NCBI GenBank assembly: GCA_028671895.1
Contig: CM053794.1
Location: forward strand, 25,034,501-25,098,500
From: Oenanthe sinensis
Taxonomy: Eukaryota; Streptophyta; Magnoliopsida; Apiales; Apiaceae
Length of the DNA: 64,000 nucleotides
Reading direction: 5' to 3'
Below are positions 23,099 through 35,811 of this stretch, one piece after another. Position 1 is the stretch's first letter, and each line of letters begins with the position of its first letter. Made by a program: the position numbers and the translations under genes. Below the pieces are notes generated by a model that did not search any database, was not told the DNA's origin, and saw only the letters and a program-made list of their open reading frames with translations.

Positions 23099-24241
23099 TG
23101 TTAGGGATTGTGGGGTTAATTATGTAATCAACTACGTAACTTAGATTAATCATATAATTAAGCTAAGTAAGAAATACTGTCATATGTATATTGACAATAT
23201 GTCTTATATAACTAGTCACTTAAACAGTAAGTTTCTCAGTTATGAATAGGTGCATTATGTTTTGTTGGATACTGTCAAGGTAAAAAGAATAAAAAGATTC
23301 ATGAGGTAGAAGTTCACTAAGTGTTCATGTACATCATGTTTCTAATCATGACAGTAACATCAAGGTTATTACTCAAGCCTATGACAGTTCGTTCAAGTGA
23401 CAGTACAACCAAGGAGCAGCTGACAGCAACTATTCTCTCGACAGTAAACTCAACGGCAATATGAAGCATGAGGACAGTGAGTTTTACTGACAGCATCATT
23501 GGCAGAGATAAATTGACATCAACTTAAGACAACAGTATGAATGGATAGTTCATCAAGGCTGACAGCACAGTTTGCGGAGCCATAGATACTGTCGTAGCAA
23601 GTGGAGCTAAAAGTTGACATTATACTTTTAGTAAATCTGACAGTCTGTTCTTAGTGGCAGGATAGATGGTGAAAGCACAATGAATGATTTTGACATCTTT
23701 ATCTATTCGGTCAAGTCTACTACTGCAACTTGAGAGAAGACAATCAAAAAGACAAAGTATGTTCAAGGAGTCAAAGATATCTGCAAATCTCAGAAACACT
23801 TTATGTACAAAAGGAATGAAGTCAAAGTTGAATATAAAAGATACATTTTTATTTTAAGTTTTATCCTAGAACAATGAAAAAATGCACATGTAAGTGAGAT
23901 GAGTTTTGTAGTATAAATACACTCATCTCACAAGCACTTTTCTCTAAGAAGCTTAGATTTATATTTTCTATTTTCCCTCCCACTTTGTAACGATAGCAAA
24001 TCCAATTGTTATTATAACTTAGAAGGTGGAAGAAATTTCAAGTTGAGTTGTAACAACAAAATTAATAAAACTATTAATTTTGATTTAAATACTCTATCTC
24101 TTTACATATGCTAAGTTGTTTGCTTTACTAGCTTTCTAATATTCACTCTTATTTGTTGTTAGTAAGAGTTGGATTAAAATCGATTAAATCTCAAAAAGTT
24201 GCATTAAACCCTCCATTCTCCGACACTCATTCTACTTAACA
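23099..24241 (+). repeat. Solo LTR (1143 bp) of the same Copia family as 11296-18992
   Basis: It starts TGTTAGGGATTGTGG and ends ACTTAACA. It is flanked by a perfect 5-bp duplication ATAAT (23094-23098 and 24242-24246). It aligns along its length with the LTRs at 11296 and 18002 but is clearly more diverged. No internal sequence is left, as expected after LTR-LTR recombination. Confidence 0.9.
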
Positions 24242-24596
24242 ATAATTATAAAATATATTCTTAATTATATTTGTAAAATATAAATATATTATAATTGTAA
24301 AATATAACCATAATTTTTATGTTTATAAAATATTATATATTATAATTGTTTTTGCACCTGTTTTCACTCTGCTTGGTTCTGTGGACTTGAATTTTGGCCG
24401 TAGATGTAATTGAAGTTGGATTGTAGTTGTTATTTTCCCAGGAGCATCCTCGAAAAATTTTCTTGCTCCGCGGTAAAATATCGAGGATAGACTGATTTTT
24501 TTTAAAATACTGACCCTTCCCTACTTGATCGAACGGTAGAGAGACAATTTGTTGTCTAACTGGTTTCGCACAATCGATTGTCAAAGACCAGGACCC

Positions 24597-25020
24597 TATT
24601 TTAATTAAGGTTCTGTTTTATATTGTTGTTACAGACAGTTATAACAGTTTCTTGCTAAAAAAGTGTCAGATAGATGTTTGGTAAAATTCAAAAACTGTTG
24701 TCTGCAAAACGTTTTTTCCTAAAAGCTGCCGGTAAAATATTATTTTTATATATTATATCTCAAAATATTTACAAATCAAAAAAAATTACCACACAATCAT
24801 CTGATTTTTCTCGTAGCACTTTTTCTCACAACAAACTCAAACGAAGCTTAAGTAACCTTCACAACGTGTGTAATATATAATAATATCATCTTTATTCTTA
24901 AATATGTTCTCTTAAATAAATGTTCATTGTTTTATAAAAATAAATATGTTAATGATTCTACTTTGACTTGTTTTTCAAGATTGGAGGATGTAAAGTGTAA
25001 AATATGAAATTACATATAGT
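24597..25020 (+). repeat. Dispersed repeat copy A, right part
   Basis: It resumes the match to 34990-35170 (TTTTAATTAAGG, then CATCTTTATTCTTAAA and GACTTGTTTTTCA). About 250 bases (24606-24860) have no counterpart in the other copy and look like a further insertion or a deletion there. Confidence 0.6.
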
Positions 25021-26558
25021 AAAATGCCTTTTGTGTAAAGTGTAGAAATGCAAACTGCAATTTACTTTCTGAAACACTCTGCCGGAGATATATTAGTTGT
25101 TTGTTGAACTTAGCGGTTATTAAACCCATTTCATTCACATCTTACATACGACATATATGTATATGTGAAACAAGAGCTTGTATGTGTATTGTTTCTGTTA
25201 CCGTTCATATTGTGCTAAGTGCACTTGGATTTATCTATAATTGTTTATTTTAAAATTAACAATATATATTTTTTTAATATATATATTTTTTACTTCGGGT
25301 TATGGACTGCCCCACCCATAACCGGATAAATCCGGGCAAGCGTGTCCTAAGGGAGTCGAACCTTAGTAATATATAAATTTTAATTCAAAGATCTATTTTG
25401 GAGTTATATTAAAAATAAAAATCATAATTATTGTGCTCTTTACACGGCAGACATTGTTTGGATCATATTTTGAATTGGACGATTTTACAGCCCACGTGAA
25501 TCTTACAAAATTATCTTTAATTCTGAGGTAGTCCAACATCCAAATTTCAACGGGAGCAGCCCGTAATATAGAGAGGAAAGACATTTACAAATTTTTATCA
25601 GAGAATTCTATTCTGTTTAAGAAACCTTTTTATAATTTATTTAAAACATTAAAATATTTTTTATATTAGATTTATATAGAGACATGACATATATCACATA
25701 TTAATATATTATTATTATATATATAGTAGAGATAGTATTAGGGTTTTACATACATAGAGATGGAGGAAAGCCGTGAATTTTCCTTATGAGATGGAGGATT
25801 AAAGTTTTTTATCCAAATATTTATTATAAAAATATTTAATATATTATATAAGATATAAGGGTAACTTTATACGGAGAATCAGTTACACTTGCAGGAGAAA
25901 TTATTATATTGAGAATTCAGAAACCTTATTGATTCATTGATTTGGATCAAATCAAAGAAATTACATTTTTTTCAAAATAATTATTTGAGTTTCTCAGCTA
26001 AAAGTTCAACATTAGCCTAAGATATTAAATACACATTATATTTTGTTACTATATTATATATAATACTATATCAAAAACACGTTATCACATACTTTGAATC
26101 ATGTTTTTTGATAAATAAAATAATTAAAATAAAAATAATATAAATTAATAAATATTAATACATTTTTTAAATTAAATCAATTTATATATGAGAAAAAATG
26201 TTTGGTTCAATAAAGAACATAATAGGGATCTTATCAAAAATATATTTAAATTTAATATGTATAATCTTAAATATATTAAACATTTGTTTGATATATTAAA
26301 AAATCATGTTTATAATATTTCGAATCGCAAAATTTTACATTTATATATATTAATAATAAAAATTTATATTTTGTGTGATATGCATATTTATTTTTAGTAT
26401 TCTATAATTTTCTAATTTATATTTAATTCGGTTGATATAAAAACATATAATTTAAATAAGTTAAAAAACTAATATAATTATAATATATTAAAACTTTTAA
26501 AATTATAAAAATATTAGTAATTTTAAAATAAACAATTTAATTAATAAAACAAAATATT
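25021..26558. other. AT-rich intergenic stretch, part possibly Helitron body
   Basis: It contains only chance open frames. A tRNA B-box-like GGTTCGACTCCC on the minus strand (about 25351-25362) lacks an A box. The last several hundred bases may be the body of the element whose 3' end is at 26584, but no 5' TC end could be fixed. Confidence 0.3.
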
Positions 26559-26584
26559 CGTGCATCGCACGGGTTAAAATCTAG
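26559..26584 (+). mobile_element. Helitron-like 3' terminus
   Basis: A hairpin, CGTGC-ATC-GCACG (26559-26571), is followed after nine bases by CTAG and then T. A GC-rich hairpin 10-12 bases before a CTRR end, inserted before T, is the hallmark of Helitrons. The 5' end is not identified. Confidence 0.55.
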
Positions 26585-28300
26585 TATATTATAGAAATTA
26601 TTACTATTTTTAATATACTGACAGCAGATTGGCTGCACGCTTATGGGAATTCGATTTCTCACCTTTCATGATTCTAGTTATTGCAATTCTTAATAATGGT
26701 AAGAAAAAATTTCAAGTTTGCACAAGTCTGTGGTACATTCTTGCACAATCTAATTGGATTTTCTATCAAAGTATTTTTCCTATATCAACCCAGAGGAAGG
26801 ATCATGACTATCTCAAAGGATCGATTTAAACCATCTCCAATGCCAGACAGTTGAAAATTAAAAGAGATATTTGCATCTGCCATTGTTCTTGGAAGCTACT
26901 GGGCACTAATGACAGTACAAAAGTTATTTATATTTTTGCAAATTCTACAGATTCAGTTTATGTATTTTGTTTATAAATGTCGGATAAATTTGGTGTGAGA
27001 TCATTGCGAGATATCCCTGCAGAGATGATCTGCCTTGTACCTACAAGTCAACATTGTGAGCCAGGCCCTTATCTTTGTTACAAGGTCGGGTAACTGGTCC
27101 TATGCTGAATGCCCCGGATTATTCTTGGCAGGGACTTTCATAGTAGCTCAGTTGGTTTTAGATCCGTTTCAAGAATGATAGAGTTCAATGTGCAGTGATA
27201 GTCCTAGTGTATATCACTCAATTATCTTTTGACGTGGATGATTTGTTTGTCTCTTATTGTTACAGAATGCCTACTCAAGCATATCAAACTAATAATCGAT
27301 CACATGAAGAATTCTGCACCTTTGTTTTTATCACAGATGAAAAGTTAACCTCAATTGAGATTTCTGCAGTATCCCTGTGTCGAATACCATTTTATTCATT
27401 GATAAGTATAACACGTTTTTGTATATGAATTTCATTAACTAAAATATACAGCTTCCTTATGCATTGATGAAAAGTTGAAAACTGATCAATGCACAAGTAT
27501 TCTGCTTTACATACATGCTCTCACACCCAGCGTATATGTAATTCATATATCAATATATTATACCTACATATAAGCGGATTAGGTTAGTACAGAGATAGGG
27601 CAACCCACCTGTAGAGTAATGATCCTGCCTCTTTGGCGACAAAACAAGCTCTGCCCGAAGCTTTGTGCTGCTGCTGATTTTTTTTTTGTGCACACACCTG
27701 ACCACCATAATATATAGGTCAGTAACATTCAATTCAATGAATGTTAGCCCAGTTTTTAGGTAACTAATCAGAATGACCAACATAATAACTATAACTCGCA
27801 ATTGTGTAAGTTGTAGCCATAAAATAACGTGGGAAAAAAAATTTAGGAACTGCCAAAAGGTAAGCCCAAATAAACCAATACAGAGATCAAAATTATCATT
27901 CTCTATAAAAAAAACAGTACTAATTAGAAGCTTAAGAAGAAATTACAAAATCCAGGATTTGTAACGGAGCAATAATCAGAACTTGAAACAAAATAAATAC
28001 ATAAATATATAGAAACAATTGCGCTTATATATATATACAAAGATCGGAAAACAAAGAAGACGCACCTTTGAATAGATAGATCGGGAGTAAATCAGGTCTC
28101 GCAGCTCTGCGTAGCACTGGTTGTTTATGTTTTTGCAACGCTCTGTTTAACCTGGGTAACAGACACCTAATTTCACAACTAATTTTATTAATCTATGTCT
28201 AATAAGGCTATACAAATAATTTCACAACTAATTTTCTGGAACTTTTTAACCTTGTGTTCTCTTTTAATATATATAGTGATAGATTATGATAAAATTCGAG
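26585..28300. other. Intergenic stretch between Helitron end and GDSL gene
   Basis: There is no supported gene. A plus-strand run from about 26984 to 27092 gives a short protein-like product (SLRDIPAEMICLVPTSQ) and stops. A Pol III A-box-like TAGCTCAGTTGG lies at 27142-27153, with a B-box-like AGTTCAATG about 30 bases on. This may be a decayed tRNA-derived repeat. Confidence 0.25.
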
Positions 28301-28583
28301 TTCACGGTATCAATGACACGGGGAGAGTGGGATAATTACATTATAAAACCAATATTTGAAGAGTAGACCATGTCCTTGGCAGGCAATCAGAAGAAAGTAG
28401 AAACTATCCAGCATTTGAGGAAACAGGGAACATAGTGGAATATTATGTGAGAAATAACAACTTGAGCCAAAGATAAAGCAGAAAGGTTCAACACAGGGAC
28501 TGGGTTCTATGCCCGTCAACCTCGTTTAAGCTAAATTCGGCATAACATATATCATATAAATATAATTTGCTTAACGTTTTATC

Positions 28584-30902
28584 CTAATGATCTACAACTT
28601 GAAGACCACAATTAAGCTTTGGTGTAATATCTGCTACAAGCCACTTGGATATAACACTGTAAGCTTTTTGTGTCAAATGAATTCCATCCCAACTGATATA
28701 TCGATCAGGATGTGAACATACTGGACCATTTGAGCTTCCACAACCTTCAGTCGTGGAACTAGCACCCGCGATGCCACCATTTCCACAACAGGCTACTAAT
28801 GCAGATCTTGCATCAATCCCTATCATATATTTATTAAATATCAGGAGTTCAGTGTGAATTTGTCTGCAGCATAACATAAGAAGATTGTGCAGTGTACAGA
28901 CATGTGAAGTACATTTTTACTTTCAGGATATGTAAGATGACAATATATTTTGATGATGAGGTGCGTCTTTACACCTAAAATATTGTAACTACCGAGTAAA
29001 TAGCCTACAGAAAAATATACGTCAATATGCATAATTAACATATCATTACGTGCTCGAGATTATCTATTATAGTATATAAGTAATGGGCTAATGGCTGTCT
29101 TGTTCATAATGAGTCCATAGATTATATATCTATAGGAAGAGTTACCTAGATGTGGAGCATTGTACAGAAGCCATTTGAAGGCATTGAAGTAATCTCCGTA
29201 CACAATTGTAGTGGCAGGATTTTCTTCTTGCAATGTGATTATTGCTTGCTGTATATACTTGTTGTGAAATGCGGCAAAATCATTGTACTCTTTTAAACAT
29301 TGATATTCGTCGTAGGCTGATTTGTTATTACTTTTGAACATCATCAGGGACATTGGAAAACAGCCAATTGGAAAATTTCCTGGAACAATTACTTGTACAG
29401 CCCCAAGATCAATGACCCTCTGGATTAAAACAAAACAGGACTTGAGAGAATTGAAAATAGAAAGTGAACATGTACACACTGCAGTCAATTAGATATACAA
29501 ATTAAGAAAAACATATTGGACTAAACAACTTACTCTTACTGCATCCTTGATGATTTCAACGACTTCGGGCACCAACTGTTTTGCCTCTTCAATGGTTTTT
29601 CCTTGTGCCAATGCAAAATTATAATCATTCCCTCCAGTTTCCCCGACCATAAATAGAGCATGTTTTAGACTTCCAGGATTGCAGTCTTTGAAATGTATGC
29701 GCCAATCTTATGTTAAGATCTTTGCAAATTCAAATTCAAGAAAAGTAAGATCAATAATTTAGTTCTTGAGTACTTACGTATGTCTGTGTTGCATTGTGAA
29801 GCAAAATAAGTGGACATCCACTCAAGTTGAATGCCAAGGGTACTATTGCTACCGTATAGCATAATGTCTTTCTCTGCCAAAGCATTAGCTGACAGTGCTG
29901 TAGAACCACCAACCGCAAAGTTTATGCCATGGGTAAAATTTGCATTGCCTTTCAAATAGGGATTGAGCATTGGTATCCCAGCTGCTAATGCTGTTTGATA
30001 ATGAACAAGATTGTAAACTATGTGTCTGCTTTGGGGCTTGTTGAAAGGCTACTTAAAAATTTACAAATTAATGTTTCATGCTGCAAGTCATGTGTAGAAT
30101 GTGAACAGAATATGACTAGATAAATTGAGGAATCAAGAATCTTGCTGAATATATTTTATCCAGTGGCAGTATCCTACCGCTGGCACTGGGAACCGGAGGG
30201 ATGAGCCCCGCCCCCACCAACTATCCTACTACATAGAAATTTTAATATAAAATTCTGAAAAAATATAAAATAATTGTATTGGTTCCCCTAAATTTTATTA
30301 AATTTTAAAGTTAGTAGCAACAATTAATTTAAAATTAAAATTGTGAAAATTTTCGGTTATGAAGTTTCCGTAATTGAATGAAAGATAAATTTCTTAATAA
30401 TTTTCAGTTAGTGTATATATTGAAAAAGAGATCGCAGTCAGAATTTTTTATATGGCCACGTCATCAATCCGCGCTTCTGCACTAGAGAAAGATGATTGTT
30501 CAACTATCACATGTTAGGACCAAAACCCCCGTTAGATTAGAAGTCATCTGAAAATAATAAAACAATTTTCTAACGCATGAACTATCTAATAATCGACACA
30601 TGAATAAACGAGAACTTGTTACCAATATGGTCAATCATCAGCATTCCATCGGAGCAACGGCCAGTTGGTCCCCGAAAGAAACTCTCACCATAAGGAAGGC
30701 TGCCGCATGCATCCAGGGGATCCTCCACGATACGATTTCCGGTGTCCGAAAGAGAATCTCCCAGCTGATATATCTTATCAATCTTACAACTTCTCAATAT
30801 GCTCATGTCCGGTAACTGCAGACTAAAACACATTGCAGGCCGATGATGGGGACACAAGAAACAGATTATTGAAAGCTGAAACAAGACTTTGATAGAAGAC
30901 AT
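28584..30902 (-). CDS. GDSL esterase/lipase (acetylajmalan-esterase-like), five exons, 384 aa
   Basis: This is a secreted serine hydrolase of the plant GDSL (SGNH) family that cleaves esters or lipids. Exons on the minus strand are 30902-30623, 29990-29778, 29685-29534, 29419-29146 and 28819-28584; all introns are GT-AG and the joined frame is 1155 bases. The first about 27 residues form a signal peptide. Block I is YQLGDSLSDTG, with the nucleophile at Ser50. Block II is GINFAVGGST, block III is GETGGNDYN, and block V SWDGIHLT holds the Asp351/His354 pair. All catalytic blocks are present, and length and exon number are normal for the family. Wording near the start (DACGSLPYGESFF) resembles the acetylajmalan esterase subgroup; substrate cannot be told. 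Intron 1 carries an AT-rich insertion (about 30160-30540) with a GC-rich edge. Confidence 0.9.
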
Positions 30903-33191
30903 ATTATCTTGAAGGACAAAAAAATAAAAGCAAGGATCAAAATTTATTACAAAGAAATGATTTATTGTCCATGTGACGTTGTAAATCAGATTCTTTTTTT
31001 TTATTATTGTTGAACTAATCAGATATTTTATTTAAATATATAAACTAAAATGTTGGTCGTTGGTGGGCTCCTGGTAGGTGAAGTCACACCTAATAATACA
31101 AGTATCAAGTGTGAAAATGCCCACAAGCTTCCTTTAGTATCTTTTTTATTTCTGAAAATGTGCGTGTATATAATATATATATGGCAACTTCAACATCGGG
31201 TGTCCAAAGAGGTGTCGACTTGTGCAGCCGCCACGGCTAATGGTTAAGGGTCCAAGATTAGAAGGTTAAAAATATAGAAGGGAATTTTATTTTATTTTTT
31301 GAAATTTAGGGTAAAAAATTTAATACAAAGAAAATGAAAAAAAAAAAAAAAAATCATTTAACTGCACTTTACTCAGCAGTCCGGGTGGTGGGTTCGATGA
31401 GGATACCGACCCAATAAGGTGGTGTGTTTGTAATATCGAATAAAATATATATGTTTGGGCCATTTATAAGGATAAGTCAACAATTAATGTATATCATTTT
31501 TGCTAGCTTTTATGACTTGGGCTAACATGTCGTGGATTATTGGGCTCGGTATGCATTCAAATGTGAGTTTTAGTTGTTATAGTTAACGAGGTGACAAATT
31601 TAGAATGTTAAGTTCAATTACAGTTTCAATTTTTTGTATAAATTATTGTGAATAAAATATTTAGAATCTTTCCATCTCATCTCTTACTCCAATGTCCCTT
31701 ATTTATTCATCTCTCCTTCCTTTTTAATATAAATTTTTATGAATTTTAATTTTAATATTTTAATGACCAAATTGTAATTATTTTTTTGACAAAGATACAT
31801 GTATTCGTATATGAATTGTACCATAATACAATAGTTCGTGGAATGAGTTTCTTTCATACAAAAAAATTATTATCTAACAATCGGACATGCAGAGATGAAC
31901 GAGAAAATTTAGATAATAGATCTTTAATGTCGAGAAGAAAACACATTTATAGAACATCATGTCCGAACATCCTGCAAATAAGAAAAAATAACAAAAGACA
32001 TAATTTAGAAATAAAACAAAAAAAGAGTATATAATATTATATAATAAAATAATAAAATACTATATACGATAATAAGATATTAATAGGAATATAGGTATAT
32101 ATTTAATCTAACCAAAGGGGATCCCTTTGGTTAGACATCAATTTAAAAAAATAAAGTATAAATTTTAAAAATTAAAGAAAGAGCCATTATAAAGCACATA
32201 AAAAGTCATTAATGACAAATAAACATCACCTTATAGGTCAACACGCCATCATACATGATGCTCCCGTATAGGCACAAAAAACCATCATATATGGCACATA
32301 ACTCGTTAAATAAGGTAAATAACATCCATATAATTAATAAAAAATTATCAATTCAAAATTAACATCTTTAATCAAAATAATTAACTGCCATATTTGTAAA
32401 TACTATCAATATTGTCATTCAAAATTGAAAAAGAACAATAATTATTATCTTGTATTTTTAAAAGGACAAAAAAGGTAATGGTTGACAATTATCAAATATG
32501 GAAACAAAAAATAATAAATTAAAACCCGTAATCAAAACTTATATTTCAAAATATAATAAGAAACACATTAATGATATCAATTAACATTTAATAATGCACT
32601 AATCACAAAACCAAAATAACGTAACTGAAAACATTAAAGATACAATAATCACGAAATCAAGTAATCAAAATTTTCAAAAACAATATTCCTAAAAAAATTT
32701 ATCTCCAACTATGGATCAAAATACACACTACAACACACACACATTCAAGAACACCACCACACACACACTCATACATGCACACACTCATACATATCACCTC
32801 AAATCCAAAGTAAATCGGGAAATGCTTTCCACAAGAACCACAACTATGAACATAATATCATCTTAACAATTCACTAAAGTCATTCAAGATATCAATAAAA
32901 CAATGATAATTCTATGAGTTTCATAGAGAATACCTCAATCGTGGAGTAAATACACACGATTATTACACATAACTCCCAAACTAGCATATAAAAATACAAA
33001 ATATAAACCAATATTAATGAAAAATTTGTCCATTTGAGTTATCCACTCACTGAATTACGAACGAGTCATCATCGAGTTGAATAAACACTCGCATGAAAAG
33101 ATCTCTTTGAGATATATTCAACTTCAAATCAAGGGGTTTTTGAGATATGATGTCTGAAACATCACGGGTCAAGAATTCAACAAGATTCGAT
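30903..33191. other. Intergenic AT-rich region upstream of the GDSL gene
   Basis: It should contain the GDSL promoter on the minus strand just above 30902, but no clear TATA box can be chosen. The rest holds A-rich runs, a CA-rich segment (about 32730-32790) and a perfect hairpin at 32108-32134. No gene is seen. Confidence 0.35.
32108..32134. repeat. Perfect 12-bp inverted repeat with 3-base loop
   Basis: CTAACCAAAGGG and CCCTTTGGTTAG are separated by GAT, isolated in A/T-rich surroundings. It could be the fused ends of a small TIR element. No flanking duplication is evident. Confidence 0.7.
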
Positions 33192-33199
33192 CCAGAAAC

Positions 33200-33885
33200 T
33201 AGGGGTGAACAAAAATCCGATTAAACCGCGAAACCGAACCAACCCGCCCGTTTTTTCGGCCGAATAAACCGAACCGTCCGAAACCGAAATATAAATGGGT
33301 TAATTTTTAAAAAAACCCGAACTAATTGGGTTGGGTAAGGGTTTAACAAATTTTAACCCTTACCCAACCCGAACCAAACCGATTACATAAAATGCAGAAT
33401 TTTTTGCACATTTTCTGCATATTCTATATATTTTTTACATATTTTCTACATATTTTCTACAAATTTCTGCACTATATAAATTTTATGCACTATATAAATT
33501 TTTTGCAACACATTTTGCAACACTTTCCGGCTCTTGCAACATTTTCTGCAACAAGCAGAATTTTCTGCAACAGTGCAGAATTTTTTCTACAAATTTCTGC
33601 ACTATATAAATTTTCTGCAACAGTGCAGAATATTTTCTACAAATTTCTGCACTATATAAATTTCTGCAACAGTGCAGAATATTTTCTACAAATTTCTGCA
33701 ACAGTGCAGAAATTTCTGGGTTGGGTTGGGTTACGATTATAAAAAACCGAACTAATTGGGTTGGGTTGGGTTGAGTTACGATTTTTTTTTACAATTAATG
33801 GGTTGATTTTTTATAAAACCGAACTAATCGGGTTGGGTCGGGGTTTGACGAAAACCCGACCCGAACCAACCCATGTTCACCCCTA
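33200..33885. mobile_element. Non-autonomous hAT-type element (686 bp), TSD CCAGAAAC
   Basis: The ends are TAGGGGTGAACA and TGTTCACCCCTA, a perfect 12-bp inverted repeat. They are flanked by the identical 8-mer CCAGAAAC (33192-33199 and 33886-33893), the hAT signature. Subterminal parts are rich in AACCGAACC, GGTTGGGT and CGGTTCGG-like words. The centre (about 33418-33715) is a minisatellite of about 50-bp units (TTTTCTACAAATTTCTGCAC, CAGTGCAGAA). The open frames across it are repeat artefacts. Confidence 0.88.
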
Positions 33886-33893
33886 CCAGAAAC

Positions 33894-34631
33894 CATGGGT
33901 AAAAGGAGAGGGAGACTATTATTTAAATAAGAAAAAATATGATTTTTTAAGCTTAGATAGAATAACATAGTCTTATATTTATATATAAAAAAATAAAATT
34001 AATTTTATTCATCATACAAAAATTATGAATAAATGATTACCTAATCATTGTCATTAATTTTTTATGTCCGGACGTCTAACAATAATATAATCTCAAGACT
34101 CAAATATATATTCATTCAATCCGATGATAGATATGAGTAAAATTTAGTTCGGCCTCAACTCCAAAAATTTAGGATAAAGGTTTTATTTGAGCACGGGTTG
34201 AGCTTAGAAATTAATCAACAAAAAAGAATTAAACAACTCTGTAGGAAATTGGAGAAATAAAAAATAGATTACTATAAATGCTGAATACTCATCCGAGTAT
34301 ATTCTTAACTATAAGGAGGTCTTGATATTCATATGTGGGCAAGAGTAGAGGGCCCACTGCCCACGTAAATGGATCCTTTTTTTGGTTATAAATATGGGCT
34401 TTCCATTTTAAGAACCAACGGGGCCGGGCTTTAAAACCACTTGCGATGACCTCTTAGACTACCGCAAATGCACAATGACTCCCTCCACTTCCATCCAACT
34501 TTTCATATTTCCCTTTTCTCATACATTTTCCTTTTATGTAATCATATTTATTCTTCTACCCCAATCAAAACAATAAAAATCAATATTTATGAGTTGAATA
34601 TATAATTGTTTTGATTATACAATTTTTATAA
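33894..34631. other. AT-rich intergenic stretch
   Basis: No coding or repeat structure was recognised. A pyrimidine-rich patch lies at 34480-34560. Confidence 0.3.
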
Positions 34632-35170
34632 ATAAATATACTTTGATTTCTATATTAATATACATTTTTTTTTATAAAAGTCATCAATTTTATCAATAAC
34701 GAAGTATATTATATATATATTAGAATATAAAATAGCTATTATAATTAAAATTTATATTTTAAAATCCATATTTTTCATTCAATTGAATGTTTTATATGAA
34801 CATATTTAATACTTTAAGAGCTTGTTTATATACGTTAATCTTACGACGGTTATATAAGTATTATATTTTATACATGTCACTATTTTTACCGTATGAAAAT
34901 TTTAAATTCTAATTCAATATAATTTTCTAGCTATTTATTATTAATAACAAATTTTTATAAAATTGAAAATAAGCGCTTTAATTAAGGAAACTTGACTGCA
35001 TGTATAATATATAATACTTATATAATTATTACAATAATTTTATGTCATCTTTATTCTTAAACTTATTTAAATTAATATTTATTTTTGACAAAAGACATGT
35101 AAATAATTATACTTTGACTTGTTTTTCAGAATTGGAGGATGTAAAGTCGGAATTATGAAATTAAATATAC
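34632..35170 (+). repeat. Dispersed repeat copy B (uninterrupted)
   Basis: It is collinear with 20472-20840 plus 24597-25020 but without the Mutator-like element. The junction reads GCTTTAATTAAGG, where copy A has the 9-bp duplication TATTTTAAT on both sides of the insertion. The repeat family itself is not recognised, and no termini or coding region are seen. Confidence 0.7.
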
Positions 35171-35811
35171 CCAAATAAAATTTATAAAGTTATTAAATAC
35201 AATATCTTAAAATTGGAAAACTTTCAAATATGTAATAAATCCAAATATATCATTATTGAGATATCTTTGTAAATATAAAAAATCAATTATCTTAAATATG
35301 ATTAACTATACTTATTATAATATATAACCGATAATAAATGTTCAAAATTGACCGTTAAAACCTTTCAATTTAATGCGCAAATATATAAGATGGTTTATAT
35401 GTTTGCATGTTTAGTTAAAGAAAAACCAGTATAATCACTTTTTTTTATTTATCAAAATTTAATAAAATATAACTTTATTTAAAATGAGTGATGTACATGA
35501 GACCAAAAATTTATGGGTGATCTATTTGATATATTAGAATGAAACATAGTTGATAATTCACCCTTAATTAAATGGGAAAAAATTCAATAAACCCTACATA
35601 TATATATATATATATTCACATTTATATCAACGCATCCAATAAACCCTACGAACAGACTCGCCGACTGCGGAAACAAATCAGACAGCACTTGATGTCGATA
35701 GATCAGATCTTTTAAACGAGAATAAGTTAAAAAGAAAGAAAGAAAGAAGGCTTAGATATTTACGGGTGACGTGTAAGCGATAGTCACAAATATTAAAGAC
35801 TAGTACCAGCC

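Larger units (their letters stand above)
20841..24596. mobile_element. Non-autonomous Mutator-like element with long TIRs and 9-bp target duplication
   Basis: The left end, GGGTTCTGGTC (20841), and the right end, GACCAGGACCC (24596), are inverted copies that stay alignable for about 125-130 bp. Shared inner phrases include ACCGTTCGATCAAGTAGG and TATCCTCGATATTTT. The flanks are an identical 9-mer, TATTTTAAT (20832-20840 and 24597-24605); nine bases is diagnostic of the Mutator superfamily. There is no transposase frame. Once the two solo LTRs inside it are removed, about 1.0 kb of original element remains. Confidence 0.85.

Noticed and set aside
25345..25365. tRNA gene suggested by GGTTCGACTCCC on the minus strand
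   Set aside because: No A box or cloverleaf can be built around it; a B-box-like word alone is not enough.
26984..27172. Possible exon of an unknown gene
   Set aside because: Only about 36 codons open, no recognisable motif and no convincing neighbouring exons.
33392..33742. Opposed open frames of 116 and 72 codons (Phe/Tyr-rich on plus, Lys/Glu-rich on minus)
   Set aside because: Produced by the minisatellite core of the hAT element at 33200-33885.
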